Positions 6,634-12,865 of a DNA stretch of 12,865 nucleotides are shown here, in pieces. Every line of letters starts with the position of its first letter. Position 1 is the first letter of the stretch. Origin of the DNA: Chitinophagaceae bacterium (GTDB taxonomy: Bacteria > Bacteroidota > Bacteroidia > Chitinophagales > Chitinophagaceae); NCBI GenBank assembly GCA_947468255.1, contig CANIMM010000056.1:1-12865 (forward strand), written 5' to 3'. The position numbers and the translations under genes are program-made. Below the pieces are notes generated by a model. It had not been told where the DNA came from, ran no database searches, and saw nothing but the letters and a program-made list of their open reading frames with translations.

Positions 6634-7737
6634 ATGAATAACATCAATAGATATAATTACGAAACCTATTTTTTACTATATGCCGACAATGAGTTGTCGG
6701 CTATAGAAAAAAATAGCGTGGATGAATTTGTTCTATCAAATCCCGATTTGGGCGAAGAGTTGGGTATGTTGCTTCAAACAATTTTACAAAAAGATAACAT
6801 TCTGCTGAATGAAAAGATGAACTTATATAAAAAAGATCCTTTGTCAGTTGATGTGCTAGAAAAATTATTACTGCATTTGGACGATGAATTATCCGAAGTT
6901 GAAAAAAAAGAACTGTTTACTTTAATAGCAGCTAGTACAGCTGTTTCAGAAGAGTGGGCCATGATACAATCTGCTAAATTTTTTCCTGAAAGCACCCTGG
7001 TTTTTAAAGATAAAAAATCTTTATATAGGACCGAAAAAGGCCGATTGGCTTTTCTGCCATGGAGGAAGTTATTGACTGCAGCTATTTTGGTTGGAGTTGG
7101 ATTGTGGGGAGGATTGATGTATTTTAATTCCGGTTCAAAAATTAGCAATCAAGCAATGCAGAATTTTGAAAATAAATACATTGCTAGTGAAATTAATAAA
7201 AACAGTAGCAAGGTTGCAAATCAAATTAACAAATTGGCAATTGTACAGCAAAAGAAGAGAACCAATATCCGCCCATCAGACATTGCTGATGATTTGGCAA
7301 ATTTTTTCGTAGCTAAAACCGAAAAAAAGATACTCCCATCGGAAGAAAACAAAACTAAAGAAACGCTAGATTCAAATAATTCACACAGTGAGTTGTTAAA
7401 TTTAATTACCAAGATTGTTGATAAGGAGAAAAGCAACAACCTACCGAATAATGATGCAATGCAAGAAAAGCAGCCAGCTGACAGTTCAAAAGAACTAGAC
7501 CTCAACCTAGTTGCTGATCAACAGATAATTGGGCAAACATTGGTCATGAACACAGCTGATATCGATGAGCGTATTGAAAACAATAACCAGATTTTTTTTA
7601 TCGGGGAACAAAAATTAAAAAAAATGATGTTGGGAGGATTTTTTGTAAAAGTTAAAAAATTGCTAGAGCGAAGATCGAATTTCCCTAACATCCGCAATTC
7701 AATTAAGGTTGCCAATTTCGAATTTACCATACGTTAA
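6634..7737 (+). CDS. Single-pass membrane anti-sigma factor (predicted)
   Basis: 367 residues. The cytoplasmic N-terminus contains two related blocks: YFLLYADNELSAIEKNSVDEF (12-32) and KLLLHLDDELSEVEKKELFTL (77-97), both of the form LLxxxDxELSxxEK. This acidic helix pair is what I would expect to hold the sigma factor. There is no CHC2/HC3 zinc-finger signature. One transmembrane helix lies near 146-163 (LLTAAILVGVGLWGGLMYF). The remaining 200 or so residues are periplasmic, Asn/Lys/Ser-rich and probably flexible (170-325), and end in a compact segment, GGFFVKVKKLLERRSN then VANFEFTIR, which resembles the tail of similar proteins in this group (recall, not searched). The gene lies 55 bases after the sigma factor and 13 bases before the barrel gene, so the three probably form one operon. 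The role rests on position and architecture. Confidence 0.75.
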   Translation: MNNINRYNYETYFLLYADNELSAIEKNSVDEFVLSNPDLGEELGMLLQTILQKDNILLNEKMNLYKKDPLSVDVLEKLLLHLDDELSEVEKKELFTLIAASTAVSEEWAMIQSAKFFPESTLVFKDKKSLYRTEKGRLAFLPWRKLLTAAILVGVGLWGGLMYFNSGSKISNQAMQNFENKYIASEINKNSSKVANQINKLAIVQQKKRTNIRPSDIADDLANFFVAKTEKKILPSEENKTKETLDSNNSHSELLNLITKIVDKEKSNNLPNNDAMQEKQPADSSKELDLNLVADQQIIGQTLVMNTADIDERIENNNQIFFIGEQKLKKMMLGGFFVKVKKLLERRSNFPNIRNSIKVANFEFTIR

Positions 7738-7750
7738 AATAAGTAAAAAA

Positions 7751-8638
7751 ATGAACAAGAAAAAGCTATTGCCTTTACTGGCACTGATATTTACATCCCT
7801 TTTTGTCAATGCACAATCCGATTCTAATGGTGTATCTAGGCAAACGGATACAGTTCGAATTGGCAAAATTGTAATTATAAAAAAGGGGAGTAATACGGAA
7901 GGGATTCATAGTAAAATCATCTTTAGTACCAGAAAATCAAAGTCCACAAAGGCCTTTTCCAAGGTGAGTACCAATTGGTTTGTTTTTGATTTCGGGTTTT
8001 CAAATTATTTTGACAAAACTGATTATAGCAAAACGGGTGACTTTCTTTATAACCGATCAGGTGCCGCAGCTCTGGGAAAAAGTGATTTCAATCTCAATAC
8101 TGGAAAGAGCCTGAATGTAAATATCTGGTTCTTCATGCAGCGAATTAATTTAATCAAAAAACAGGTGAATCTAAAATATGGCTTGGGGATTGAGTATGAT
8201 AATTATCGGTATAAAACTTCTTCCAACTTGAGTTATCTTGAGAAAAACCCCTACCTCAACAGTCTAGCGGCACCCTCTCCCATAGTAATCAGGGACTCAA
8301 TTCGTTTTTCTAAAAACAAGTTAGCACTAAATTATATAACGGTTCCTTTGATGGTAAATTTTATAACCAATCCAGCTAATGCTAAAAAAGGACTTAGTAT
8401 TAGCATGGGCCTTAGTGTGGGCTATTTATATGGGGTTCGTAATAAGCAGAAGAGTGACGAAAGAGGCAAAGAAAAAAACCGTGGCGACTATGATTTGGAA
8501 AGATTTAAATTATCTTATATAGCAGAAATGGGTTTGGGCCCTGTAAGGCTCTATGGATCCTACAGTCCGAGGTCTATATTTAGCGAAGGATTGGTAATGA
8601 AGCCTTATACAATAGGGGTGAGGTTCAGCAATTGGTAA
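7751..8638 (+). CDS. Outer-membrane beta-barrel protein, copy 2 (sigma-module partner)
   Basis: 295 residues from the ATG at 7751. The frame is open back to an ATG at 7709, but starting at 7751 gives a clean signal peptide (MNKKKLLPLLALIFTSLFVNAQ, cleavage after Ala21) and avoids overlap with the anti-sigma gene that ends at 7737. After the signal come DTVRIGKIVIIKKG, a basic Ser/Thr/Lys stretch, and a barrel of about 230 residues ending in RFSNW, of the PorT-like / OMP_b-brl_2 type. It shares most of its blocks with barrel copy 1 but has no extra repeat near the end. Third gene of the sigma / anti-sigma / barrel cluster, it could be the envelope sensor or simply a target of the sigma factor; the sequence cannot tell these apart. 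Its stop is only 15 bases from the stop of the convergent queA. Confidence 0.85.
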   Translation: MNKKKLLPLLALIFTSLFVNAQSDSNGVSRQTDTVRIGKIVIIKKGSNTEGIHSKIIFSTRKSKSTKAFSKVSTNWFVFDFGFSNYFDKTDYSKTGDFLYNRSGAAALGKSDFNLNTGKSLNVNIWFFMQRINLIKKQVNLKYGLGIEYDNYRYKTSSNLSYLEKNPYLNSLAAPSPIVIRDSIRFSKNKLALNYITVPLMVNFITNPANAKKGLSISMGLSVGYLYGVRNKQKSDERGKEKNRGDYDLERFKLSYIAEMGLGPVRLYGSYSPRSIFSEGLVMKPYTIGVRFSNW

Positions 8639-8644
8639 TTTTTT

Positions 8645-8660
8645 AAAAAGATGTCATCTC
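8645..8660. repeat. 16-base match to one arm of the 551-597 terminator
   Basis: AAAAAGATGTCATCTC occurs here and at 554-569, in both cases across the end of a minus-strand gene (queA here, lutB there). At this site the opposite arm is missing, so no strong hairpin can form. It may be a remnant of a terminator shared by the converging barrel and queA genes. Confidence 0.5.
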
Positions 8661-9898
8661 TTTGAATTATTTAAAAATAGCAGACTGCCATCCCCATAAC
8701 TTAAAAAACGGTAATTGTTTTCTAAAGCAAATTGGTATAGTTTTTTCCAGTCTTCACCAATGGCTGCGGCTACCAGCAGCAATAAAGTGGATTGAGGTTG
8801 GTGAAAGTTGGTTACGATTGCTTTCACTACTCGGTATCGGTAACCCGGTGCAATCAATATTTGGGTTTGTACAATTAGTCTTTCACTATGGTTTGTTTTC
8901 ATCCAATTTAGTAAAGCTTCGAATGCTACTGATGGGGTTAGCTGGCAATTGTACAAATCATCCTCATACACATCCCATTGTTGAATCATCAGTTCGGCCA
9001 GTTTTATTTCGGGTTGAAGGGTAGCTTTTACACCCATCCAATATAAACTTTCCATTGTTCGTAGCGCGGTAGTTCCAACAGCGATGATGCTATTGTCAAT
9101 ATTATCTATTAGCTGATGGATGGTTTGCGGTGAAACATCCAGCCATTCCGCATGCATCGGATGATCTTCTAGCAAGGCTGCTTTTACCGGTTTAAATGTT
9201 CCTGCTCCCACATGTAGCGTAACGTATTCCGTTTTAATATTTTTAGCAGCGAGGGTAGAAAATATGGATGGGGTAAAGTGGAGGCCGGCAGTGGGAGCAG
9301 CTACAGAGCCATCCTGTTTGGCATAAATAGTTTGGTATCTTTCTTTATCTACTAGGCTAGCTTTTCTTTTGATATAGGGGGGCAAGGGAGTGTCTCCAGC
9401 CTGCTCAATGATTTCTGCAAAACTAAGGTGGGCGGGTTTCCAGGAAAGTTCTACCACATAGGCGTCCGTTGTTTTTTCAATCAATTGCGCCCTTAATTCA
9501 GCTGGTTCACCTTGTACTGTAAATTTTTTAACCAAGTCGCCTTCTTTCCATTTGCTTGCCCCACCAATAAGGCATTTCCATCTGATCCTTTCTTTTTGGG
9601 CCATAAGGAGGCTGTATTCATTGATGGTTTCATTGGGCTCTAGGCAAAAAATTTCTATTACCCCACCGGTAGCTTTTTGAAACAGTATCCTTGCTTGTAT
9701 CACACGGGTATCATTAAAAACCAGCAAACTGTTTGCTGGTAAATATTGTGCAATGTTTTTATACTGATCTTCCTGGAGGGTTCCCGCTTTATAAATTAAA
9801 AGTTTAGCATCCTGTCTTTCGGACATTGGAAAAATAGCAATTTTTTCCTCCGGCAATTCGTAGGTGTAATCCAGTATAGAAATGTCTTTGGGGTGCAT
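8654..9898 (-). CDS. queA: S-adenosylmethionine:tRNA ribosyltransferase-isomerase
   Basis: 414 residues, longer than the roughly 350 of E. coli QueA. The cytoplasmic enzyme moves the ribosyl part of S-adenosylmethionine onto 7-aminomethyl-7-deazaguanine at the wobble base of tRNA, giving epoxyqueuosine in queuosine synthesis. Family landmarks are YELPEEKIAIFP (13-24), LLVFNDTRVIQARI (58-71), the long APTAGLHFT region (201-209), LHVGAGTFKPVK (228-239), HPMHAEW (246-252), AVGTTALRTME (273-283), and the C-terminal TNFHQPQSTLLLLVAAAIG (363-381) with YGDGSLLFL (401-409). Extra residues lie mainly in the region around 300-345. The gene lies 151 bases downstream of acs on the same strand, with no clear promoter of its own visible. 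No other queuosine gene is in the window. Its last 40 or so codons were duplicated at 5704-5940. Confidence 0.96.
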   Translation of the reverse strand: MHPKDISILDYTYELPEEKIAIFPMSERQDAKLLIYKAGTLQEDQYKNIAQYLPANSLLVFNDTRVIQARILFQKATGGVIEIFCLEPNETINEYSLLMAQKERIRWKCLIGGASKWKEGDLVKKFTVQGEPAELRAQLIEKTTDAYVVELSWKPAHLSFAEIIEQAGDTPLPPYIKRKASLVDKERYQTIYAKQDGSVAAPTAGLHFTPSIFSTLAAKNIKTEYVTLHVGAGTFKPVKAALLEDHPMHAEWLDVSPQTIHQLIDNIDNSIIAVGTTALRTMESLYWMGVKATLQPEIKLAELMIQQWDVYEDDLYNCQLTPSVAFEALLNWMKTNHSERLIVQTQILIAPGYRYRVVKAIVTNFHQPQSTLLLLVAAAIGEDWKKLYQFALENNYRFLSYGDGSLLFLNNSKR

Positions 9899-10049
9899 TT
9901 ATTGTAAGTTAATAGACCAAAAAATTAAAAGCTTCCTTAATCCAATATGAGTTTTTTTCAAATGGATCCATGTAGACCAATTCAGCCGTTAATCAGTATT
10001 CCAACAAGTTGTTTACCACCATCCGTTTTTTAGATGCCCTTTGTCAGTG

Positions 10050-11987
10050 TTAGATTTTTCCTAATTTAATTTCATCTACCACGGAAGGATCCAGTAGCGT
10101 AGTGGTATCCCCAAGATTATCCATTTCGCCCTCAGCGATTTTTCTCAATATTCTTCGCATGATTTTTCCACTTCTTGTTTTAGGAAGTCCGGATACAAAC
10201 TGAATTTTATCTGGCTTAGCAATTGGCCCAATGATTTTTGAAACGGTAAGACTAATGTCCTGGCGACGAAGTGTTTCATCTCCGTGATGTCCATTATAAA
10301 TCACAAATGCATAAATCCCTTGTCCTTTGATATCATGGGTGTACCCAACCACTGCACTTTCTACAACACCGGCATGCATGTTGATGGCATTCTCTACTTC
10401 AGCTGTGCCAATACGGTGGCCACTGATATTGAGCACATCATCCACCCTGCCAGTAATTCGATAAAACCCATTGTCATCTTTTAATGCACCATCACCGGTA
10501 AAATATAAATTGGGGTAGGTGGCAAAATAATTGGTGCGACAGCGTTCATGGTCGCCGTAGGTTGTTCTTAAAATTCCTGGCCAAGGGGCTTTAATGCAAA
10601 GGTTGCCTTTCAACAAGCCTGCTTCATCTTTTTGGGTTACTTCATTGCCATTCTCGTCTACCAGTAAGGGTTGAATACCGGGCAATGGCAAAGTGGCCCA
10701 ACTAGCTTTTGATGGGGTGATACCCGCCAGGTTGCTGATTAAACAACCCCCTGTTTCCGTTTGCCACCAAGTATCAATGATGGGGCATTTTTTCTTTCCA
10801 ATATTTTCATCGTACCAATGCCAAGCTTCTTCATTGATGGGTTCCCCTACGGTTCCTAATACCTTTAGGGAGGACAAATCTTTCCCCTTGATGGGATCTG
10901 TGCCGAAAGTCATTAAACTGCGTATAGCCGTAGGTGCGGTATAGATGCAGTTCACTTTATGTTTTTCTACAATATCCCAAAAACGGCTGGCATCGGGCCA
11001 GGTGGGGATACCTTCAAACATCAGCGAGGTGGCACCCGCACTTAAAGGTCCATAAACAATATAGCTGTGCCCCGTAATCCATCCAATATCTGCCGTGCAA
11101 AAATGTACATCACCGGGCTTATATTGAAACACATTTACAAAAGTATAATTGGTCCAAACCATATAGCCTGCCACGCTATGAACTACTCCCTTTGGTTTAC
11201 CCGTAGAGCCGGAAGTATATAAAATAAACAGGGGATCCTCTGCATCCATTTCTTCTGCAGGAAAAGATACTACTCCATCTTTCTCAATTTGGTTTTCAGC
11301 ATATTCCATTTCATCTTCCCACCATACATCTCTACCCTTGATCATTGATACAGGGGTTCGGGTACGGGTATAAACAATCACCCGTTTAATGGTTTTATTG
11401 CCAATTAAAGCGTCATCAATGACACTTTTAAGCGGGATGTCTTTTCCGCCGCGATAAGCACCATCGCAAGTAATAATAAATTCTGCTTGGGCATCATACA
11501 GCCTGTCAGCAATGCTTTGCGCACTGAAACCACCAAAGATCACACTGTGTATAGCGCCAATTCTAGCGCAGCCCAATACGGCATAAGCTAGCTCCGGAAC
11601 CATCCCCATATAAATACAAACGCGGTCGCCTTTTTTAACACCATTGTTTTTGAGTACCTGTGCAAATTGGCAAACCCTTTTGTGCAAGCGGGCATAGGTT
11701 ACCACCCTAACTCTTTCTTCTGGATTGTTGGGTTCCCAGATGATGGCAGGCTTGTCTGCCATTGTCGATAAGTGCCGGTCGATGCAATTTTCGGTAATAT
11801 TCAGTTTGCCACCTTTGAACCATTCAATTTTTGGTTCGGTGAAATTCCAGTCCAGCACCCTTTCCCATTTCTTGCGCCAATAAAAATTTTCTGCAACATC
11901 TCCCCAAAATTTTTCAGGGTCTTCCACACTTTTTTTGTACTCGCTGTGATACTGCTCTAGGGAGTTGATCTGGTAAGGATAAGACAT
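10050..11987 (-). CDS. acs: Acetyl-CoA synthetase (AMP-forming)
   Basis: 645 residues, full length for Acs. The cytoplasmic enzyme makes acetyl-CoA from acetate, ATP and CoA through acetyl-AMP. Landmarks: YTSGSTGKPKGVVHS (257-271, ATP/AMP loop), the acetate-pocket stretch DTWWQTETGG (405-414, the second Trp limits substrate size in true Acs), YFTGDGALKDDNGFYRITGRVDD (495-517), the hinge Asp516 region, NISGHRIG (520-527) and PKTRSGKIMRR (602-612). Lys608 in that last motif is the residue that acetylation switches off in Acs of Salmonella. No acetyltransferase or deacetylase gene is in the window. It diverges from the MFS transporter at 12084 across 96 bases that hold a well-formed promoter for each gene. 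It may read on into queA. Substrate specificity for acetate is supported by the conserved Trp. Confidence 0.96.
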   Translation of the reverse strand: MSYPYQINSLEQYHSEYKKSVEDPEKFWGDVAENFYWRKKWERVLDWNFTEPKIEWFKGGKLNITENCIDRHLSTMADKPAIIWEPNNPEERVRVVTYARLHKRVCQFAQVLKNNGVKKGDRVCIYMGMVPELAYAVLGCARIGAIHSVIFGGFSAQSIADRLYDAQAEFIITCDGAYRGGKDIPLKSVIDDALIGNKTIKRVIVYTRTRTPVSMIKGRDVWWEDEMEYAENQIEKDGVVSFPAEEMDAEDPLFILYTSGSTGKPKGVVHSVAGYMVWTNYTFVNVFQYKPGDVHFCTADIGWITGHSYIVYGPLSAGATSLMFEGIPTWPDASRFWDIVEKHKVNCIYTAPTAIRSLMTFGTDPIKGKDLSSLKVLGTVGEPINEEAWHWYDENIGKKKCPIIDTWWQTETGGCLISNLAGITPSKASWATLPLPGIQPLLVDENGNEVTQKDEAGLLKGNLCIKAPWPGILRTTYGDHERCRTNYFATYPNLYFTGDGALKDDNGFYRITGRVDDVLNISGHRIGTAEVENAINMHAGVVESAVVGYTHDIKGQGIYAFVIYNGHHGDETLRRQDISLTVSKIIGPIAKPDKIQFVSGLPKTRSGKIMRRILRKIAEGEMDNLGDTTTLLDPSVVDEIKLGKI

Positions 11988-12003
11988 AGTAAAATTTTAT
12001 TTA

Positions 12004-12035
12004 TTTGTTAGCCTTCTATTCAATGAATATATTTA
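12004..12035 (+). promoter_or_regulatory. Promoter for the MFS transporter gene
   Basis: TTTG at 12004-12007, a 20-base spacer, and TATATTTA at 12028-12035, one mismatch from TAnnTTTG. The start of transcription would fall near 12041, giving a leader of about 43 bases before the ATG at 12084. It abuts the acs promoter on the opposite strand. Confidence 0.6.
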
Positions 12036-12057
12036 TCAAAATTATTGAAAAGCTAAC
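12007..12057. promoter_or_regulatory. Inverted repeat spanning the divergent acs/MFS promoters, candidate operator
   Basis: GTTAGC (12007-12012) and GCTAAC (12052-12057) are exact reverse complements, 39 bases apart, with further partial pairing inside (TTCAAT near 12019-12024 against ATTGAA near 12044-12049). The left arm begins at the last base of the -33 box of the MFS promoter; the right arm lies in the spacer of the acs promoter. A dimeric regulator bound here could control both genes. Confidence 0.4.
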
Positions 12058-12069
12058 AGTTATATCAAA
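12037..12069 (-). promoter_or_regulatory. Promoter for acs
   Basis: Read on the minus strand: TTTG (12069-12066), a 21-base spacer, and TAATTTTG (12044-12037), a full match to the Bacteroidota consensus. Transcription would begin near 12030, about 43 bases before the acs ATG at 11987. Confidence 0.65.
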
Positions 12070-12083
12070 CTTAAAAAACAAAT

Positions 12084-12865
12084 ATGGTTTCATCAGATGG
12101 AAGGGGAATTGGGAAGGTAATATTTTCTTCCTCTCTGGGCACTTTAATTGAGTGGTACGACTTTTACATTTTTGGAATGTTGGCCAAAACCATTTCCATT
12201 CAGTTTTTTCCTGAAGGCAACGATACAGCAGCTTTGTTAAGTACGCTGGCGATTTTTGCTGCAGGATTTTTAGTGCGTCCTTTTGGCGCCCTAGTGTTTG
12301 GAAGGCTGGGAGATATGATTGGAAGAAAATCGACCTTTTTGTTGACGCTAGTATTAATGGGAGGCTCTACCTTCCTAATTGGACTGATTCCTGGCTATCG
12401 TACCATTGGAATCGCAGCTCCATTGCTCGTGCTTTTATTGAGGCTTATTCAAGGCCTTGCATTGGGGGGAGAATATGGCGGAGCAGCTACTTATGTAGCA
12501 GAGCATTCACCTTCCAATAGAAGAGGGTATTATACGAGTTGGATACAAACTACCGCTACATTGGGTTTATTTGTTGCACTGGGCGTAATTATGTTTGTAA
12601 AATCTAATATGTCCGACGCGTCTTTTACAGCTGAATGGGGTGGATGGCGTTATCCTTTTTGGATTTCTATCTTATTGGTGGGGGTGTCCATTTATATCCG
12701 TTTAAGAATGAGTGAGTCACCATTATATTCCAAATTGAAATTAGAGGGAAAAACATCGGTGAATCCCTTGAAGGAAAGTTTTGGCAATAAGGCAAATTTC
12801 AAAATGGTGCTTTTAGCGTTGTTTGGTGCAGTGATGGGCCAGGGCGTGATCTGGTATACCGGTCA
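12084..12865 (+). CDS. MFS transporter, metabolite:H+ symporter-like (3' end outside window)
   Basis: The frame opens with ATG at 12084 (MVSSDGRGIGKVIFSSSLGT) and stays open to the right edge, giving about 260 N-terminal residues. It fits the metabolite:H+ symporter (MHS; ProP/KgtP/ShiA-like) branch of the major facilitator superfamily: LIEWYDFYIFGMLA in helix 1, FLVRPFGALVFGRLGDMIGRKSTF (MFS motif A in the loop between helices 2 and 3), and RLIQGLALGGEYGGAATYVAEH in helix 4, with roughly six membrane helices visible, then a cytoplasmic loop (SPLYSKLKLEGK) before helix 7. Such inner-membrane carriers import organic acids or compatible solutes with protons. Divergence from acs suggests a monocarboxylate or other organic acid as substrate, but that is inference. 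The start is supported by the promoter about 40 bases upstream. Confidence 0.88.
   Translation, partial: MVSSDGRGIGKVIFSSSLGTLIEWYDFYIFGMLAKTISIQFFPEGNDTAALLSTLAIFAAGFLVRPFGALVFGRLGDMIGRKSTFLLTLVLMGGSTFLIGLIPGYRTIGIAAPLLVLLLRLIQGLALGGEYGGAATYVAEHSPSNRRGYYTSWIQTTATLGLFVALGVIMFVKSNMSDASFTAEWGGWRYPFWISILLVGVSIYIRLRMSESPLYSKLKLEGKTSVNPLKESFGNKANFKMVLLALFGAVMGQGVIWYTG

Larger units (their letters stand above)
7751..8861. repeat. Segmental duplication, copy B (barrel + queA 3' end)
   Basis: Partner of the block at 4837-5940. This copy keeps the intact context: sigma and anti-sigma genes upstream of the barrel and a full-length queA past the point (about 8861) where the similarity ends. It is therefore likely the ancestral arrangement. 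Confidence 0.8.

Noticed and set aside
7709..7750. ATG at 7709 as the start of barrel copy 2
   Set aside because: It would overlap the anti-sigma gene and put 14 residues before the signal peptide; ATG at 7751 gives a clean signal sequence.
9899..10049. A riboswitch (preQ1) or strong promoter in front of queA
   Set aside because: No GC-rich stem with a preQ1-type A-rich tail was seen, and no spaced TTTG/TAnnTTTG pair; the gap contains only AT-rich sequence and a repeated TAGACCAA.
1..12865. CRISPR arrays, tRNA or rRNA genes, transposases, toxin-antitoxin or phage-defence genes
   Set aside because: No regularly spaced repeats, cloverleaf-like sequences or matching proteins were seen; remaining open frames lie opposite or within clear genes.

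Overview
The window looks like a Bacteroidota chromosome, most likely from the Chitinophagaceae or a near relative. That placement is an inference. It rests on moderately AT-rich DNA, AT-rich leaders with few strong Shine-Dalgarno sequences, several promoter-like sites of the Bacteroidota type (TTTG, about 20 bases, TAnnTTTG), and protein families typical of the group, such as an ECF sigma / single-pass anti-sigma / outer-membrane barrel cluster. No rRNA, tRNA, CRISPR array, integrase or transposase was seen.

Layout: (1) Bases 1-525 (+) are the 3' end of a LamG/concanavalin-like surface protein. A strong hairpin that can stop transcription in both directions separates it from the converging kbl-lutB pair. 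(2) Bases 593-3195 (-) hold kbl (2-amino-3-ketobutyrate CoA ligase, threonine catabolism) and a LutB-type LUD-domain iron-sulfur protein, 26 bases apart and probably one operon. (3) Bases 3480-3998 (-) encode a small unknown secreted protein. (4) Bases 3999-4836 hold no intact gene; the second half may contain a decayed sigma/anti-sigma pair. (5) Bases 4837-9898 are the most interesting part: outer-membrane barrel copy 1, a broken 3' piece of queA, then an intact ECF sigma, anti-sigma, barrel copy 2 and full-length queA. (6) Bases 10050-11987 (-) are acs (acetyl-CoA synthetase). It is divergent from an MFS transporter of the metabolite:H+ symporter type that runs off the right edge; the two share a compact divergent promoter region.

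How the genes work together: the sigma factor, anti-sigma and barrel 2 read as a three-gene envelope module in which a membrane-bound anti-sigma would hold the sigma factor until a signal frees it. The block barrel-queA 3' end occurs twice in the same order and orientation, so a segment was duplicated. Copy 1 kept an intact but diverged barrel, its queA piece is truncated and frameshifted, and its sigma and anti-sigma genes are missing or decayed. The flanking metabolic genes (kbl, acs, MFS carrier, lutB) concern small-carbon metabolism, but nothing in the sequence links them to the module. I found no clearly new defence or mobile system; the duplicated sigma module and the shared acs/MFS control region deserve the closest look.
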